From positions 124,001 through 188,000 of the forward strand of contig BRXU01000042.1 of NCBI GenBank assembly GCA_030267565.1: a stretch of 64,000 nucleotides of DNA. Direction: 5' to 3'. The translations under genes and the position numbers were made by a program. Positions 49,816 through 59,123 of the stretch are shown piece after piece. Within the stretch, counting starts at the first letter, position 1, and every line of letters starts with the position of its first letter. Origin of the DNA: Pleodorina starrii. Taxonomy: Eukaryota; Chlorophyta; Chlorophyceae; Chlamydomonadales; Volvocaceae. The notes below the pieces were generated by a model. That model was given only the letters and a program-made list of their open reading frames with translations. It was not told the origin of the DNA and searched no databases.

Positions 49816-50712
49816 ATGCCGTCCCCGTCAAGGTCCTCACCCAGACAAAGGAAACGCCAAGCCAACTCACCGGGTCAAGAACAAGCATACCTAACAGCTG
49901 CACAGAGAAGGGACGTAGAAGCTTTCGAAAGGCGACAAGCATACGGGCGGGACATCATGCCTGATCAGCGACCGCTCACTCGGGAGGATATCTCGGAATT
50001 GTTGGACCTGAAGTTCGCCGCCTTCAAGGAGATCGTCACGCAGGAAGTCATACAGAAGGTCCTGCCGATGGTTCAGCAAAAGGCCGAGGATGGCGTCTTC
50101 TTCCATCGCGGACGGTTCCTGCTGAGGACGACACCGGCAATTGCGAAACGTATCGCAACAGAGATGAAGCAGGGGCTGCGGTCCAGGAATACGTTCGCGA
50201 AGGTTCGCGTCGACGTCATCCCGCGTCTCGACACGCGTGCGGCTGCGCCGACGCTCAAGCTTACCGAAGCGGGGCGCTTCAAAGATATGGCCATGGTGGA
50301 CATTCATTTCCACCCAGACAGCCGCGGTATCGTGCTCCAGGCACTACTGCACCTGCGTCGTGAGATGGGGACTGGCGCTAACAGCTTCATTATCCAGGAC
50401 TCCCTTACCAAGCGCGGCCTTGAGCTGAAGATGCAGCGCACGGCAACGTTCCTCAGGCTGAAGAACGAAGAGGGGCGCGTCGTCCGCTGGACGAACGGCG
50501 TTGACATTTCGGTCCGCACCGAGCGGGGCTGGCAGCCCTACACCGGCCCATGGCCGCCTTCCGCCGGGCGACAGGGAGGGCGCGGCGTCGCGACCGGCGC
50601 TAACGCCACCGGCGTTGGCGGGGTCGGTGGGAACGGCAGGGGCAACGGAGGCGGCGTCGGGCGCGATGGCGGTGGCGGCAGCGGCGGTGGCGCGGCCATG
50701 GAAGTGGCTTAG
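49816..50712 (+). CDS. LINE ORF1, nucleic-acid-binding protein
   Basis: 298 residues from the first ATG after the left repeat to the TAG at 50,710-50,712. The N-terminus is basic (RSSPRQRKRQ), a helical middle part follows (ISELLDLKFAAFKEIV), then a central region of about 130 residues I cannot assign, and the C-terminus is a Gly-rich run with scattered Arg, as in single-strand nucleic-acid binders. LINE ORF1 proteins coat the element RNA. No zinc knuckle or RRM motif is evident. The frame continues without interruption beyond the stop into ORF2. The frame is also open upstream through the left repeat, but without an earlier ATG. Confidence 0.75.
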   Translation: MPSPSRSSPRQRKRQANSPGQEQAYLTAAQRRDVEAFERRQAYGRDIMPDQRPLTREDISELLDLKFAAFKEIVTQEVIQKVLPMVQQKAEDGVFFHRGRFLLRTTPAIAKRIATEMKQGLRSRNTFAKVRVDVIPRLDTRAAAPTLKLTEAGRFKDMAMVDIHFHPDSRGIVLQALLHLRREMGTGANSFIIQDSLTKRGLELKMQRTATFLRLKNEEGRVVRWTNGVDISVRTERGWQPYTGPWPPSAGRQGGRGVATGANATGVGGVGGNGRGNGGGVGRDGGGGSGGGAAMEVA

Positions 50713-53700
50713 GGGGCTGACCGGAGGTATGAGCCGCTTCGTGTTATTCAATGGAATTTGCACGGGGTGGTCGACTGGAAGCTCGAGCAACGCGAATTGC
50801 TCCAGCTCGCGATGCGTTACGATATTGTGGTGCTCACAGAAACACATGGGTCAGCCATGAGTGAGTTGTCACGTCTAATACCTAACGGGTCTCGTTGCTA
50901 CTGTACGGGTAGATCTAGGGAGAGGGGAGGTGTTTGTGTTTGGGTGCATCAGCGCATTGCGCAGTCAGTCACGCATTGTACTTCGTCGGACGCTCCCAGA
51001 GGCATGAACAGTGTGTGGCTGCGACTCCAGGGGGACGCGCTTGATCTGGGTGGTAACGGGCTGGTCATTGGCGCCGGGTATGCTGCACCTCTCGGGTCTC
51101 GTGTTTATGCGTCGGGTGGGCGCAGCTCGCAGGACAGCATTACGAGGCGCGTCATGGATAGGGTGCGCACTCTGGTGAGGCGTTTTCAACAGCCGGGCGA
51201 TGAGATCCTGTTGTTGGGTGATTTGAATGCCAGAGTCGCTGGAGTCTGCGATCTCCCAGACGCAGACGGTGATGCTGAGCTTGCGGACTACGCGCAAGTG
51301 GAACTGGGGCATGCTAACCTTCTGCGCGCCATCCCACCGCGTCGATCGGAGGACAGCGCTGATAATGCTTTTGGGCGGGCTTTGGCGGGCCTCTGCAAGG
51401 AACTGGAGCTAGTCGTCTTGAACGGTCGTGTGCAAGGTGATTTGCAAGGGGCGTGTACGTTTTGGAGCCCTGCGGGACAGGGAAGCAGTATGATTGACCT
51501 GTTTGTTGCGTCCCCGGCCCTGTTCTTTCGGGCGGACCGCCTCAACGTCTTGAACATCCCTGTCGCGCAAAATGGGGAGAAGGTGGGCAGCCTCATGAGT
51601 GATCACTGCCCGGTATCGCTGGAGTTACGGATTTTGCGGCAGGGCCCTCCTGCGGCGGGTAAAGGCAGCCTCAGAGCGTGCTTCGACGTGCAGCGCAAAA
51701 CCAGATATGAGACCCTTTTTGCCGCTGATGACGCGCCCGCCGTTCGGCGCATCGCGGATGCTGTCAACAAACTTGGTGCCGAAATGGATAGCACAGCGGT
51801 CGTTGGTGTTTTTATGAAGGCGTGTTCGGCGGCGTTGGAGAGGGCTTTTGGGGAGCGTCGTAGTAGGGTTCGACGCGTCAGGGAGGATAAGGATGCACCG
51901 TGGTGGACTGACGAGTGTGCCGCTGCTCGTAACGCGATGCTGCAGCACAAGGCGCATATGAGGGCACACGGGCTTCTTGCCGACGAATCAGCGCGGCAGG
52001 TTTTCACCACGCTACGCTCTCGTTATCAGAGGATTAGGAAGGACGCTCGTGCCGCGCACCGCGTCGCTTATTTTACGTCCTTCCTGGAAGATTGCAAGGG
52101 CGACCCCCGCGCGTTGTGGCGTCAGCTTAACCAGGGCCTGAAACCCGAATGTCCAATCCGCGACGTCAACACTTGGCGCGAGTATTTTGATGCGTTGTAT
52201 AATAACGAGGTGAATCCGTTTAATGAGGTGCGGGCGGACTATATTCTGAACCTCATCAACGGGCGCCCCCTTGTAGCGTCCCGCGATTGGGCAGGTACCG
52301 AGAGCGTAGCGCGAAATCAGAGGGTTGTTGCGGCGGCGTCTCTGAGTGCTCCGTTTACCCTGGCTGAGGTCATTGCGGCGTTGAAGTCGTTACGCAACCA
52401 TAAGTCACCAGGCCTCGAGCTGGCACCCGCGGAATGCTACAAATACGCCACTCGTTCGATAGAGAACAAAGAGGAGTTTGTCCTTGCGCCCTACCTGCTG
52501 CGTCTTTTGGAGCATATTCGGTCGACTGGGGACTATCCCAAGCAGTTCGAGGTTTCGGTCATCACCCCTCTTCACAAAAAGGGCGACGCGCATGACCCGA
52601 GCAATTACCGCGGTTTGGCTGTCGGCGGGGCTCTCTCTATGCTTTACGCGTTTTTGCTGGACCGGCGGTTGAAGGCGTGGGGAGAGGGTTGCGGAGCGCG
52701 CAGTCCTTACCAGGGAGGTTTCAGGCCCAAGCGTGGCACCATGCATAATTTGTTTTTGGTGCGGCACCTTACGGACCGTTGCCGTAGGGACCATCCCAAC
52801 GCACCGGGCCAGGGGCTCTTTATCTGTCAGATCGATTTTGAGAAGGCATTCGATCGGGTGAATAGGGGCTTATTGTGGACTCGCCTTGAAGAAAGAGGGG
52901 TCAAGGGCGCAGCGCTGGAGGCCCTGAAGCGTTGTTACGAGCGGGTGGAACTGCGGGTCAAAGTGAACGGCGCGACGGGAGAGGCGTTTCCCTCCTCACA
53001 AGGGGTGAAGCAAGGTTGTCCAATGAGTCCTACGCTGTTTGGGTTTTTTGTGGAAGGTTATGCCGATTACGTTGACGCCCTGGATGTCGCGCTTCCAGTT
53101 GCCATGGCGGCTCAGGATTGCACTAACGTGGAAGGCCGTCGCGTGCCCTTAGCTTTATACGCGGACGATCTAAGCCTTTTTGCTGCGACAAAGCGTCGTT
53201 TGATGAGCTTGCTTGCAGCGCTGCGGGAGTGGTCGGAAGCGTTCGGTCTTACCGTTAATGCGAAGAAGTGCGAGCTGCTGTTTTTCCACCCCAATGCCCA
53301 GGTCAGGAGCCACTTTTATGCGATCAGCGACTTGGCCACTATGCGCGTGACGGAGGACGGGTTGCCGGCGGTCCGACCTATCACTTGGAAGACGCGCGCA
53401 CGCTATCTCGGGCTATATTTTGGTCCTAACAGCGCTTTCTCGTCCTGCACGGACGAGCTTTATGCTGCGGGCCGGCGGGCCATGTTCTCTCTGCTTAGCA
53501 AGCTGCGTCGGCAGGGGCTGTTGCTCCCCTCAGTCGGTATGAAATGTTTCAACGCTCAAGTTCGCTCTGTTCTTTCGTACGGTTCGCAGCTATGGGGCGC
53601 TGACTTGGTTTTAGCCATGATAGGGAGGGGTTTCCCGGCTAACGATGCTCCGCGTTCTTGTTATTTTGAGGCCGCTATCCGGGACCGTATGGTCAAGCTG

Positions 53701-54003
53701 CAAATCTCGTTTATGAAACAGCTGGTCGGAGCTGCCGTTCCACCCCTGCAGTTGCTGTTTAGAGAGCTCGGGCAGATGCCTCTACAGTTGCATTGGGCTG
53801 AATCCGTTTTTCGTTTTTGGAACAGTTTGGTGGAGGACACTAGCAACGTGTATCACAGCGCTTTTCGTCATGAGATCCGTTTGGCTTTGGAATCGGATCT
53901 GCAGGCAGACGGTTGGGGCTCCAAGGTCATTCGGGTTCTGAACCTCTTAGGGCACGACTGGGGCGAAGAAGCGGCGGCGGGTAACATGGACACTAGGGTT
54001 TAG
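50713..54003 (+). CDS. LINE ORF2, endonuclease and reverse transcriptase
   Basis: Open in the same frame as ORF1 directly after its TAG, 1,096 codons. The endonuclease begins at VIQWNLHGV (50,743), with VLTETHG, GDLNARV, and SDHCPV (51,598) as the catalytic end. The reverse transcriptase contains FICQIDFEKAFDRV, GVKQGCPMSPTLFG, YADD (53,158-53,169) and ARYLGLYFGP. Together they nick the target and copy the RNA into it. The first in-frame ATG is at 50,812, after the conserved QWN motif, so a normal AUG start would remove part of the nuclease. It ends at TAG 54,001 before the zinc knuckle, which lies in another frame. Confidence 0.9.
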   Translation, partial: GADRRYEPLRVIQWNLHGVVDWKLEQRELLQLAMRYDIVVLTETHGSAMSELSRLIPNGSRCYCTGRSRERGGVCVWVHQRIAQSVTHCTSSDAPRGMNSVWLRLQGDALDLGGNGLVIGAGYAAPLGSRVYASGGRSSQDSITRRVMDRVRTLVRRFQQPGDEILLLGDLNARVAGVCDLPDADGDAELADYAQVELGHANLLRAIPPRRSEDSADNAFGRALAGLCKELELVVLNGRVQGDLQGACTFWSPAGQGSSMIDLFVASPALFFRADRLNVLNIPVAQNGEKVGSLMSDHCPVSLELRILRQGPPAAGKGSLRACFDVQRKTRYETLFAADDAPAVRRIADAVNKLGAEMDSTAVVGVFMKACSAALERAFGERRSRVRRVREDKDAPWWTDECAAARNAMLQHKAHMRAHGLLADESARQVFTTLRSRYQRIRKDARAAHRVAYFTSFLEDCKGDPRALWRQLNQGLKPECPIRDVNTWREYFDALYNNEVNPFNEVRADYILNLINGRPLVASRDWAGTESVARNQRVVAAASLSAPFTLAEVIAALKSLRNHKSPGLELAPAECYKYATRSIENKEEFVLAPYLLRLLEHIRSTGDYPKQFEVSVITPLHKKGDAHDPSNYRGLAVGGALSMLYAFLLDRRLKAWGEGCGARSPYQGGFRPKRGTMHNLFLVRHLTDRCRRDHPNAPGQGLFICQIDFEKAFDRVNRGLLWTRLEERGVKGAALEALKRCYERVELRVKVNGATGEAFPSSQGVKQGCPMSPTLFGFFVEGYADYVDALDVALPVAMAAQDCTNVEGRRVPLALYADDLSLFAATKRRLMSLLAALREWSEAFGLTVNAKKCELLFFHPNAQVRSHFYAISDLATMRVTEDGLPAVRPITWKTRARYLGLYFGPNSAFSSCTDELYAAGRRAMFSLLSKLRRQGLLLPSVGMKCFNAQVRSVLSYGSQLWGADLVLAMIGRGFPANDAPRSCYFEAAIRDRMVKLQISFMKQLVGAAVPPLQLLFRELGQMPLQLHWAESVFRFWNSLVEDTSNVYHSAFRHEIRLALESDLQADGWGSKVIRVLNLLGHDWGEEAAAGNMDTRV

Positions 54004-54505
54004 GCGTTTTTCGGCGTGCAGGCTTGACGTTGAGGCGCTGATGGACACCCTCAGGGGTCGCGTCAACGACGATTGGGGCAGTGATAGGTTGGCTGTGGAC
54101 CCGGGCACTTTCGTTTCGGACGGCAGGAAGCCTGGTGTTAAGATGTGCCGTTACAAGCACTGGATGGGGTTACCGAAGCAGTTCGAGGGGTACATCCCGC
54201 CTGCGCACCACCGTTCCTTACTTCGTTTTCGTTTGTGTGTGTCTGACTTAGCGATTAATAGCGAGAGCAGCAGGTCTAGGGAGCTTCGTGTGTGTAAGGC
54301 GTGTCGCTCTAATGGTGCTGTGGAGGATGAGAAGCATTTTCTGCTGGAGTGCTCTGCGCTTGCGTCTGCGCGGCAGAGGCTTTGGGATTTGGGTGTGCCC
54401 GTTGGTGCGTGTGTTAACGATGTCATGCAAGTTGACGACCAGCGTGGTCTTGCGAGTGCTATTTTCGAAATGTTCCGCTTACGGCGAGAATGCATCTCTG
54501 CGTAA
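53951..54505 (+). pseudogene. LINE ORF2 C-terminal zinc-knuckle part, shifted frame
   Basis: This frame is one base ahead of ORF2, opens after a TAG at 53,948 and overlaps the end of ORF2 by 53 bases. It reads GFRRFSACRLDVEALMDTL, then CKAC (54,293-54,304), His at 54,335 and Cys at 54,350, a C-x2-C-x10-H-x4-C knuckle as found at the end of many LINE ORF2 proteins. It has no plausible independent role, so either a single-base indel or a programmed frameshift separates it from the polymerase. Base 53,951 marks where the frame opens, not a start codon. Confidence 0.75.
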
Positions 54506-54700
54506 AGTTGTGCTTGGCATCTATCTTTCAAGTTATGCCATTCGTCTGTGCTTCTCCTGTATCCTGACGTTACATCGCTTCTTTGGTTACTGTTTCTCTT
54601 GTTTTCGTATGCTTTTCTGCGTGGCTGAAGCGGTTCATGAGCCTCCGGGTTCGTTTGAGCCGTACGAGCTCGTTGAAGCTTGTAACATCATCATCATCAT

Positions 54701-54859
54701 CACCTATGCCCAGTCCAAGAAACAAGATGGAAGGTACACCTCAAAGCTAAGAACGTACGCATACATAAGAACACAACACGGCAGGGCTGCCGGTTATAGT
54801 CTTCAGGACGGGCTTTGCCTTTCGGGCAAAGCCGACGTGTTAACGCACGCACCCGGCCG
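54701..54859 (+). repeat. 159-bp direct repeat, right copy flanking the LINE
   Basis: Same sequence as 49,624-49,782, starting directly after the ATC tail of the LINE and ending at CCCGGCCG. The two copies diverge at the next base (C on the left, A on the right). Confidence 0.9.
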
Positions 54860-56028
54860 AGTTAAACCTCTGGACCGGACCCGCCTTTGTTCACCGCGCG
54901 ACGTGTCAAGTCACAGAATGTATTTCAAACCACGTACAAGACGCCATCCCAACGCGCATCCGTGGGGCTGTCCTAATTAATCGGCAGACGAGCAGACGTC
55001 GTAGACTGCTCGCCCATCACATCTACTGTATGCGGTGAACTTGAGAACCCACACCAGAACGCTAACAGCCCGCCAGCATGAGGATACCCCGCCCTCCGGT
55101 CACCACCCGCACAAGTGACCAACGCACATGGCGGATGCACGGTGTCAATGGCGCTCGGCACTGCGCAACGGCTCCTGCTCCACAGTGCGCCACGATCCAA
55201 CCGTTCCAGCCAGCCCACCCGCGCCGTCAAGTGCACGCTTCGTTATGACTCTATGTGCCCGCAAGCTAGCACTCTTATGTCCGCTTTAAGGCGTTGCTCC
55301 GATGCATTTACCCCCCGATATGGCATGCGTCTGACCCACTACACCCACGGCTCCCCGCGGCTCCCGCGGGGGTCGACACCCCGGCAGCAGCGCAATGCCG
55401 TTGAGATAACGCAGTCGGATATAGGCCGTTGGATAGCGCGCGATGGCTCGAATGCCAATGCGCCTCAACCCGATTCAAACTTGCCCCTGCAGTGGCATAT
55501 ATACGGTATGTTCCCAGTCGCTCACGGCCAACCCACGCGATTACGACAACCCACATCCCCAGAACACCTCCACCCGACGTGAATAACCCACCAGAACCCA
55601 CAGCCCCTGCAACATATCAGGACGCCACAAGCAGATACACGCCCATGCCACCAGATGTGGTGACGGCACCCAGACCTCATTGCAGCCAAAAAAACACGGA
55701 TACGTGTCTCAAGGGCAGCCGGGTCCTCACTTCACAACGCACTCCGGCTCCCCAGCCCCCAAAAGCATACAGTCGGTACGTTTGTATGAAGCTACCACCT
55801 TCCAGTTTATCGCTAACTCGATTACTCGCCCTCGCTGCACGCGTTCTTGGACCCTCCACTCCCCTTGCCAAGCTATTCATCCTGAGTTCCTGACATGCCA
55901 CGCGATCTAGCTGAGAAAGGCACTAGACCAGAGCCTTACACGGATCCATGTCTGCCTGCCTGTCCTCCCTCCGGTGCCCCCTCAGTCCAGGAAGTAGATC
56001 ACATGTCCCGATCCGGCCGCGCTGCCAA
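54860..56028. other. Spacer without recognised gene
   Basis: CAC- and CCA-rich DNA between the LINE and the 3' end of the disordered-protein gene. I see no domain, RNA gene or structured repeat, apart from the expected 3' untranslated region near 56,000. Confidence 0.5.
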
Positions 56029-59000
56029 TCAGTCGTCCTCGTCCCGAAACTGCGCCTCATACGCCGCCAGCTTGCTGGCAAGGCTCTTATTGCTCAGGCC
56101 TTGCCGCTGCGAAGGCAGATGGGAGGTGCGGGATGGCAGGGCAGCAGACAGGACCGCACGAATGCCAGGGGAACGGGGTGTAACAATGGGGGATAAAAAG
56201 AAGATACTGCAGCGGAGACGGGGGGAAACGCTGGAGGGACGGGTTCGGTGATAAAACGGTAAGGAAACCAGCCAGCCAGCAGCAGGTGCCTTGGCAGGGA
56301 ACATCACACGCCGAACACGACCAGCCCCGGCTCCTTGCACCTGGCCGGGCTTTCCCCAGGTCGCCTGGTGGAATCCCACCGTCGTCTTCCGTACCCTGGG
56401 CCGCCAGCAAGCGTAAGTCGGCTCTCCACAACCCAGCTCTAGTTTCCGCAGCCGGCGCCATCGCGAAATTTTAACCTTTGGCACTACCCCGCTTCGCCTG
56501 CGCACCGCCGCTCCACGCCGTAGGGCGTCGTCTGTCCTTCCCTCCCACCCAAGGCCTTCCCACCTTCGCCATCCGCGTCGTCACTCGGGTCGCTCACGCT
56601 CGGCGGGCCGCTCACGCTCGCCGCATCTCCCACGCTCGGGTCGCTCATGCCCTCGCCGCTCACGCCCACGTCTCTCCTCACCTCCATCTCATCCTCAAGC
56701 AGTGTGTCCACATCCTCCACGTCCTCACACAGCACGTCGTCCTGCGTGGAGCGGGCAATGTAAGGGGCGGCGGGTAGGCGGGCAGAACACGGAATCAGAC
56801 AGCCAGTTCGGTCAGGCTCACGGCAACAAGGCAGCCGGGCAGTTAAGCCGACATGCATCAAGTAGATTTCCGGTGGGTGCCGCACCCTTTCCTGGGCACA
56901 CGCCCCTTTAAATCCAGGGTCCATGATGCCCCTCGGGCCCCATTTGACCACCACATCGATTAAGCTGCACTCGCTGTCCCCGACCGCATCCTGACGGACG
57001 CGCAAACCTTGGCGGCCGGTGACCGGCAGGAACGTTGCCTTCGAGCTCCATTACGTGGCGCATCAAAAAGTGCCCAAACTCCCACAAGGCCCCCAAGCAG
57101 AGCTGGGGCAACGCAACGCTTCGGCAATGCCTCCCCGTTCGAGCTTGATGATAGTCTTTCTTTCCCCTGACACCAGGCGCGCCGGCGGACGGCACGGCAA
57201 CTCTCACCTCCGCCTTGCCCTTGGCAGCAGGTGCGGGGCCCTTGAGCGCCACGGGCGCGTGACGGTCCTCCTCCTCCGCCAACATCCGAGCCCGGCTGTT
57301 GTACGCCATCACCGCCGCCTGCTGCTCCTGCGGCTGCCGAAGCGGCGGCTGCGGCGGTAGTCCCGCACTACCCGAGCCCCCAGGCGGCCGGTCCTTGACC
57401 AGCCAGTCATCTTCCCCCAGCATCAACTCGCCCGCCTGAGCCATCGCGCCGCTGCCCCAGCCGCCCTTCTTCGGTCCCGACCCGAATTGCGGCGGCGGCA
57501 GGCTGACCGGTGTCCGCCCGGCGCCGTAGCCCGACGTGCGGTTCATGGCAGAGTTGGCGGTGGAGTTCAGGCCGCCGCCGCCGCCGCCGCCGAAGTCGTC
57601 GTCGTCGTCACCTAGCACCAGCACCTCCCGCCCCGCGCCCGCGCCGCGGCTGCCGCCCGCGCCCACCCGGCTGCGGGTTGAGTCGGATTTGCCCCCAACC
57701 CGAGGCTCCTGGATGCGGTACGTACTTTGCAGGCTGGACCACGGGTCAGCCGACGGCTGTGCCGCCGATGTGGAAGAGGGCCCCGGCCCGGATTCTGTCA
57801 GCGGTTGCGGCTGGGTCTGCAGGGGCGGCAAGCGGGTAGAGCGCTGCTGCTGCAGCTCCCGCGGCTGCTGCTGCTCGGCGTCCGGTGCCTCCTGCGGTTC
57901 TTGCTGCCGCTGCTGTGACAGCGGCTGCGGCAGCGGCTGAAGCTGCCGGGAGGAGGCCATGGAGACGAACATGGGCGCGGGCGCCGGGGGAGGCAGCGCC
58001 GCGGCAGGCGCCGAAGGTGCGGGGGTCAGGTCGAAGGGCTGCAGGCTGGTTTGGAGCGCCGGGACCTCTAACGACTGCTGCTGCTGCTGCTGCTGCTGCG
58101 CAAAGTACCCGCCATCGCCGCCGCCAACTTGGAGAGAAACCTAGAGCGACAGGGCGGGGCAAGGCGGCCGCGCCGGCCAGGCAGGGCGGTGTCAATGCAG
58201 GAGCACGGCTTGCCCGCCACAGCCCAGCAGCAGTGGTGTCGTGAAAAGACACGTTCGAGAATATCCCGGATCCGGCTCAGGGCCTGCTCGACTGAGTGTT
58301 TGTACAACCGACGTGCAGATTGCATGACAGCTTGGCCCCCCGACGCCATAGCAACCGCCTGCTCTCCCGGCTCCCTCGCTCAGGAATCTCCCTGTCCCTG
58401 CCCTTGAGGACAAGTTACCTGGGGAGGAAAATACGACACATCTGCACTCTCAGCAGGCGCGTCACCAAAGTTGCTCCTGCACAAGTGGCGTGGCAGGGGC
58501 GGTGTGTCGTTTAGTTTGGCCGCATGCTGCCACGCCCTGCCGGCCTGCCAAACTACCGCGCACTGGTCTTCTGTGTACTCCTCCCGTCATCTAGCCCGCA
58601 CGCCCACAGACATATGCACACACCCGCAAACCTCATTTAAGTCCCTGGCAGGTCTACGCCCCACAGAGGTATTAATCTGACAGGCGCGACCCTCTGCCTA
58701 ATAGACACGGTCATGGCCACATACGTTGTGTTAGCAGTTTGGAACAACGGCTTCGTGGCGGCAGCTGGGGGCGTGGCCGGGGGAGGCGGCAGCACGGAAG
58801 TCACTGTAAGAGGCACAGATTCCGCCTGCAAGGAGGGGTTAGGGTTTAGTCGTACAGGTTCGTTCTGTGCGTCGCGCCGGGGCGAAGGCAGCAGGGGGCT
58901 CACCTCAGCCACTTTGCCCTGCTTTGCGCCCGTCTCTTCCTCATTTGAGTCCGTCTCTTCCTCAAATTTCATGACATCACTCATCACGATTTGGTCCGCA

Positions 59001-59123
59001 GGCCGAGCCGATTCTGCACACAGCGAGGGCGGATGGCAGTCCTGCGCACGCAATGGGTTCGGTCTTTCACCCATACCCAACTGACCTTTCGCATAAGCCA
59101 TCTCCTCAGGATCAGTTGTGGGC
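56029..59123 (-). CDS. Disordered Gln/Gly/Pro-rich protein of unknown function, 5' end unresolved
   Basis: Six exons join in frame: 58904-59123, 58725-58825, 58419-58476, 57208-58140, 56682-56741, 56029-56106, about 482 residues. Every junction is GT-AG, and the main exon begins right after an in-frame TAG that is itself the end of the CTAG acceptor. The chain is low complexity: an acidic stretch (KFEEETDSNEEETG), eight Gln, a Gln/Pro region, DPWSSLQS, a DDDDD run followed by a Gly run, then a conserved-looking end (EDVDTLLEDEME, NKSLASKLAAYEAQFRDEDD). I do not recognise the family. DPW occurs in clathrin-adaptor ligands, but one copy proves nothing. An ATG near 59,101 could be the start; alternatively more exons lie upstream around 59,200-59,300, where an open stretch reads SFPPAPKPEFTPENKP. 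Confidence 0.55.

Larger units (their letters stand above)
49783..54700 (+). mobile_element. LINE (APE-type non-LTR) retrotransposon, nearly complete
   Basis: Between two identical 159-bp repeats lies an element with a basic, Gly-rich ORF1, then an apurinic-endonuclease-like domain, a reverse transcriptase with YADD, and a C-terminal zinc knuckle. The 3' end before the right repeat is a run of about five ATC units (about 54,687-54,700), a tail type seen in several LINE clades. The 5' leader is only about 33 bp before the ORF1 ATG. The coding arrangement is broken or recoded twice: a TAG between ORF1 and ORF2 and a frame change near 53,951-54,003. It stands opposite in strand to the neighbouring ACLA gene. 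Confidence 0.88.

Noticed and set aside
50758..50760. TTG at 50,758 as the ORF2 start
   Set aside because: It falls inside the endonuclease motif QWNLHG and has no special context; the frame is open back to the ORF1 stop.
58840..58862. TTAGGGTTTAG as telomeric sequence near 58.85 kb
   Set aside because: On the gene strand it is CTAAACCCTAACCCC just before an acceptor, which fits a branch point and pyrimidine tract.
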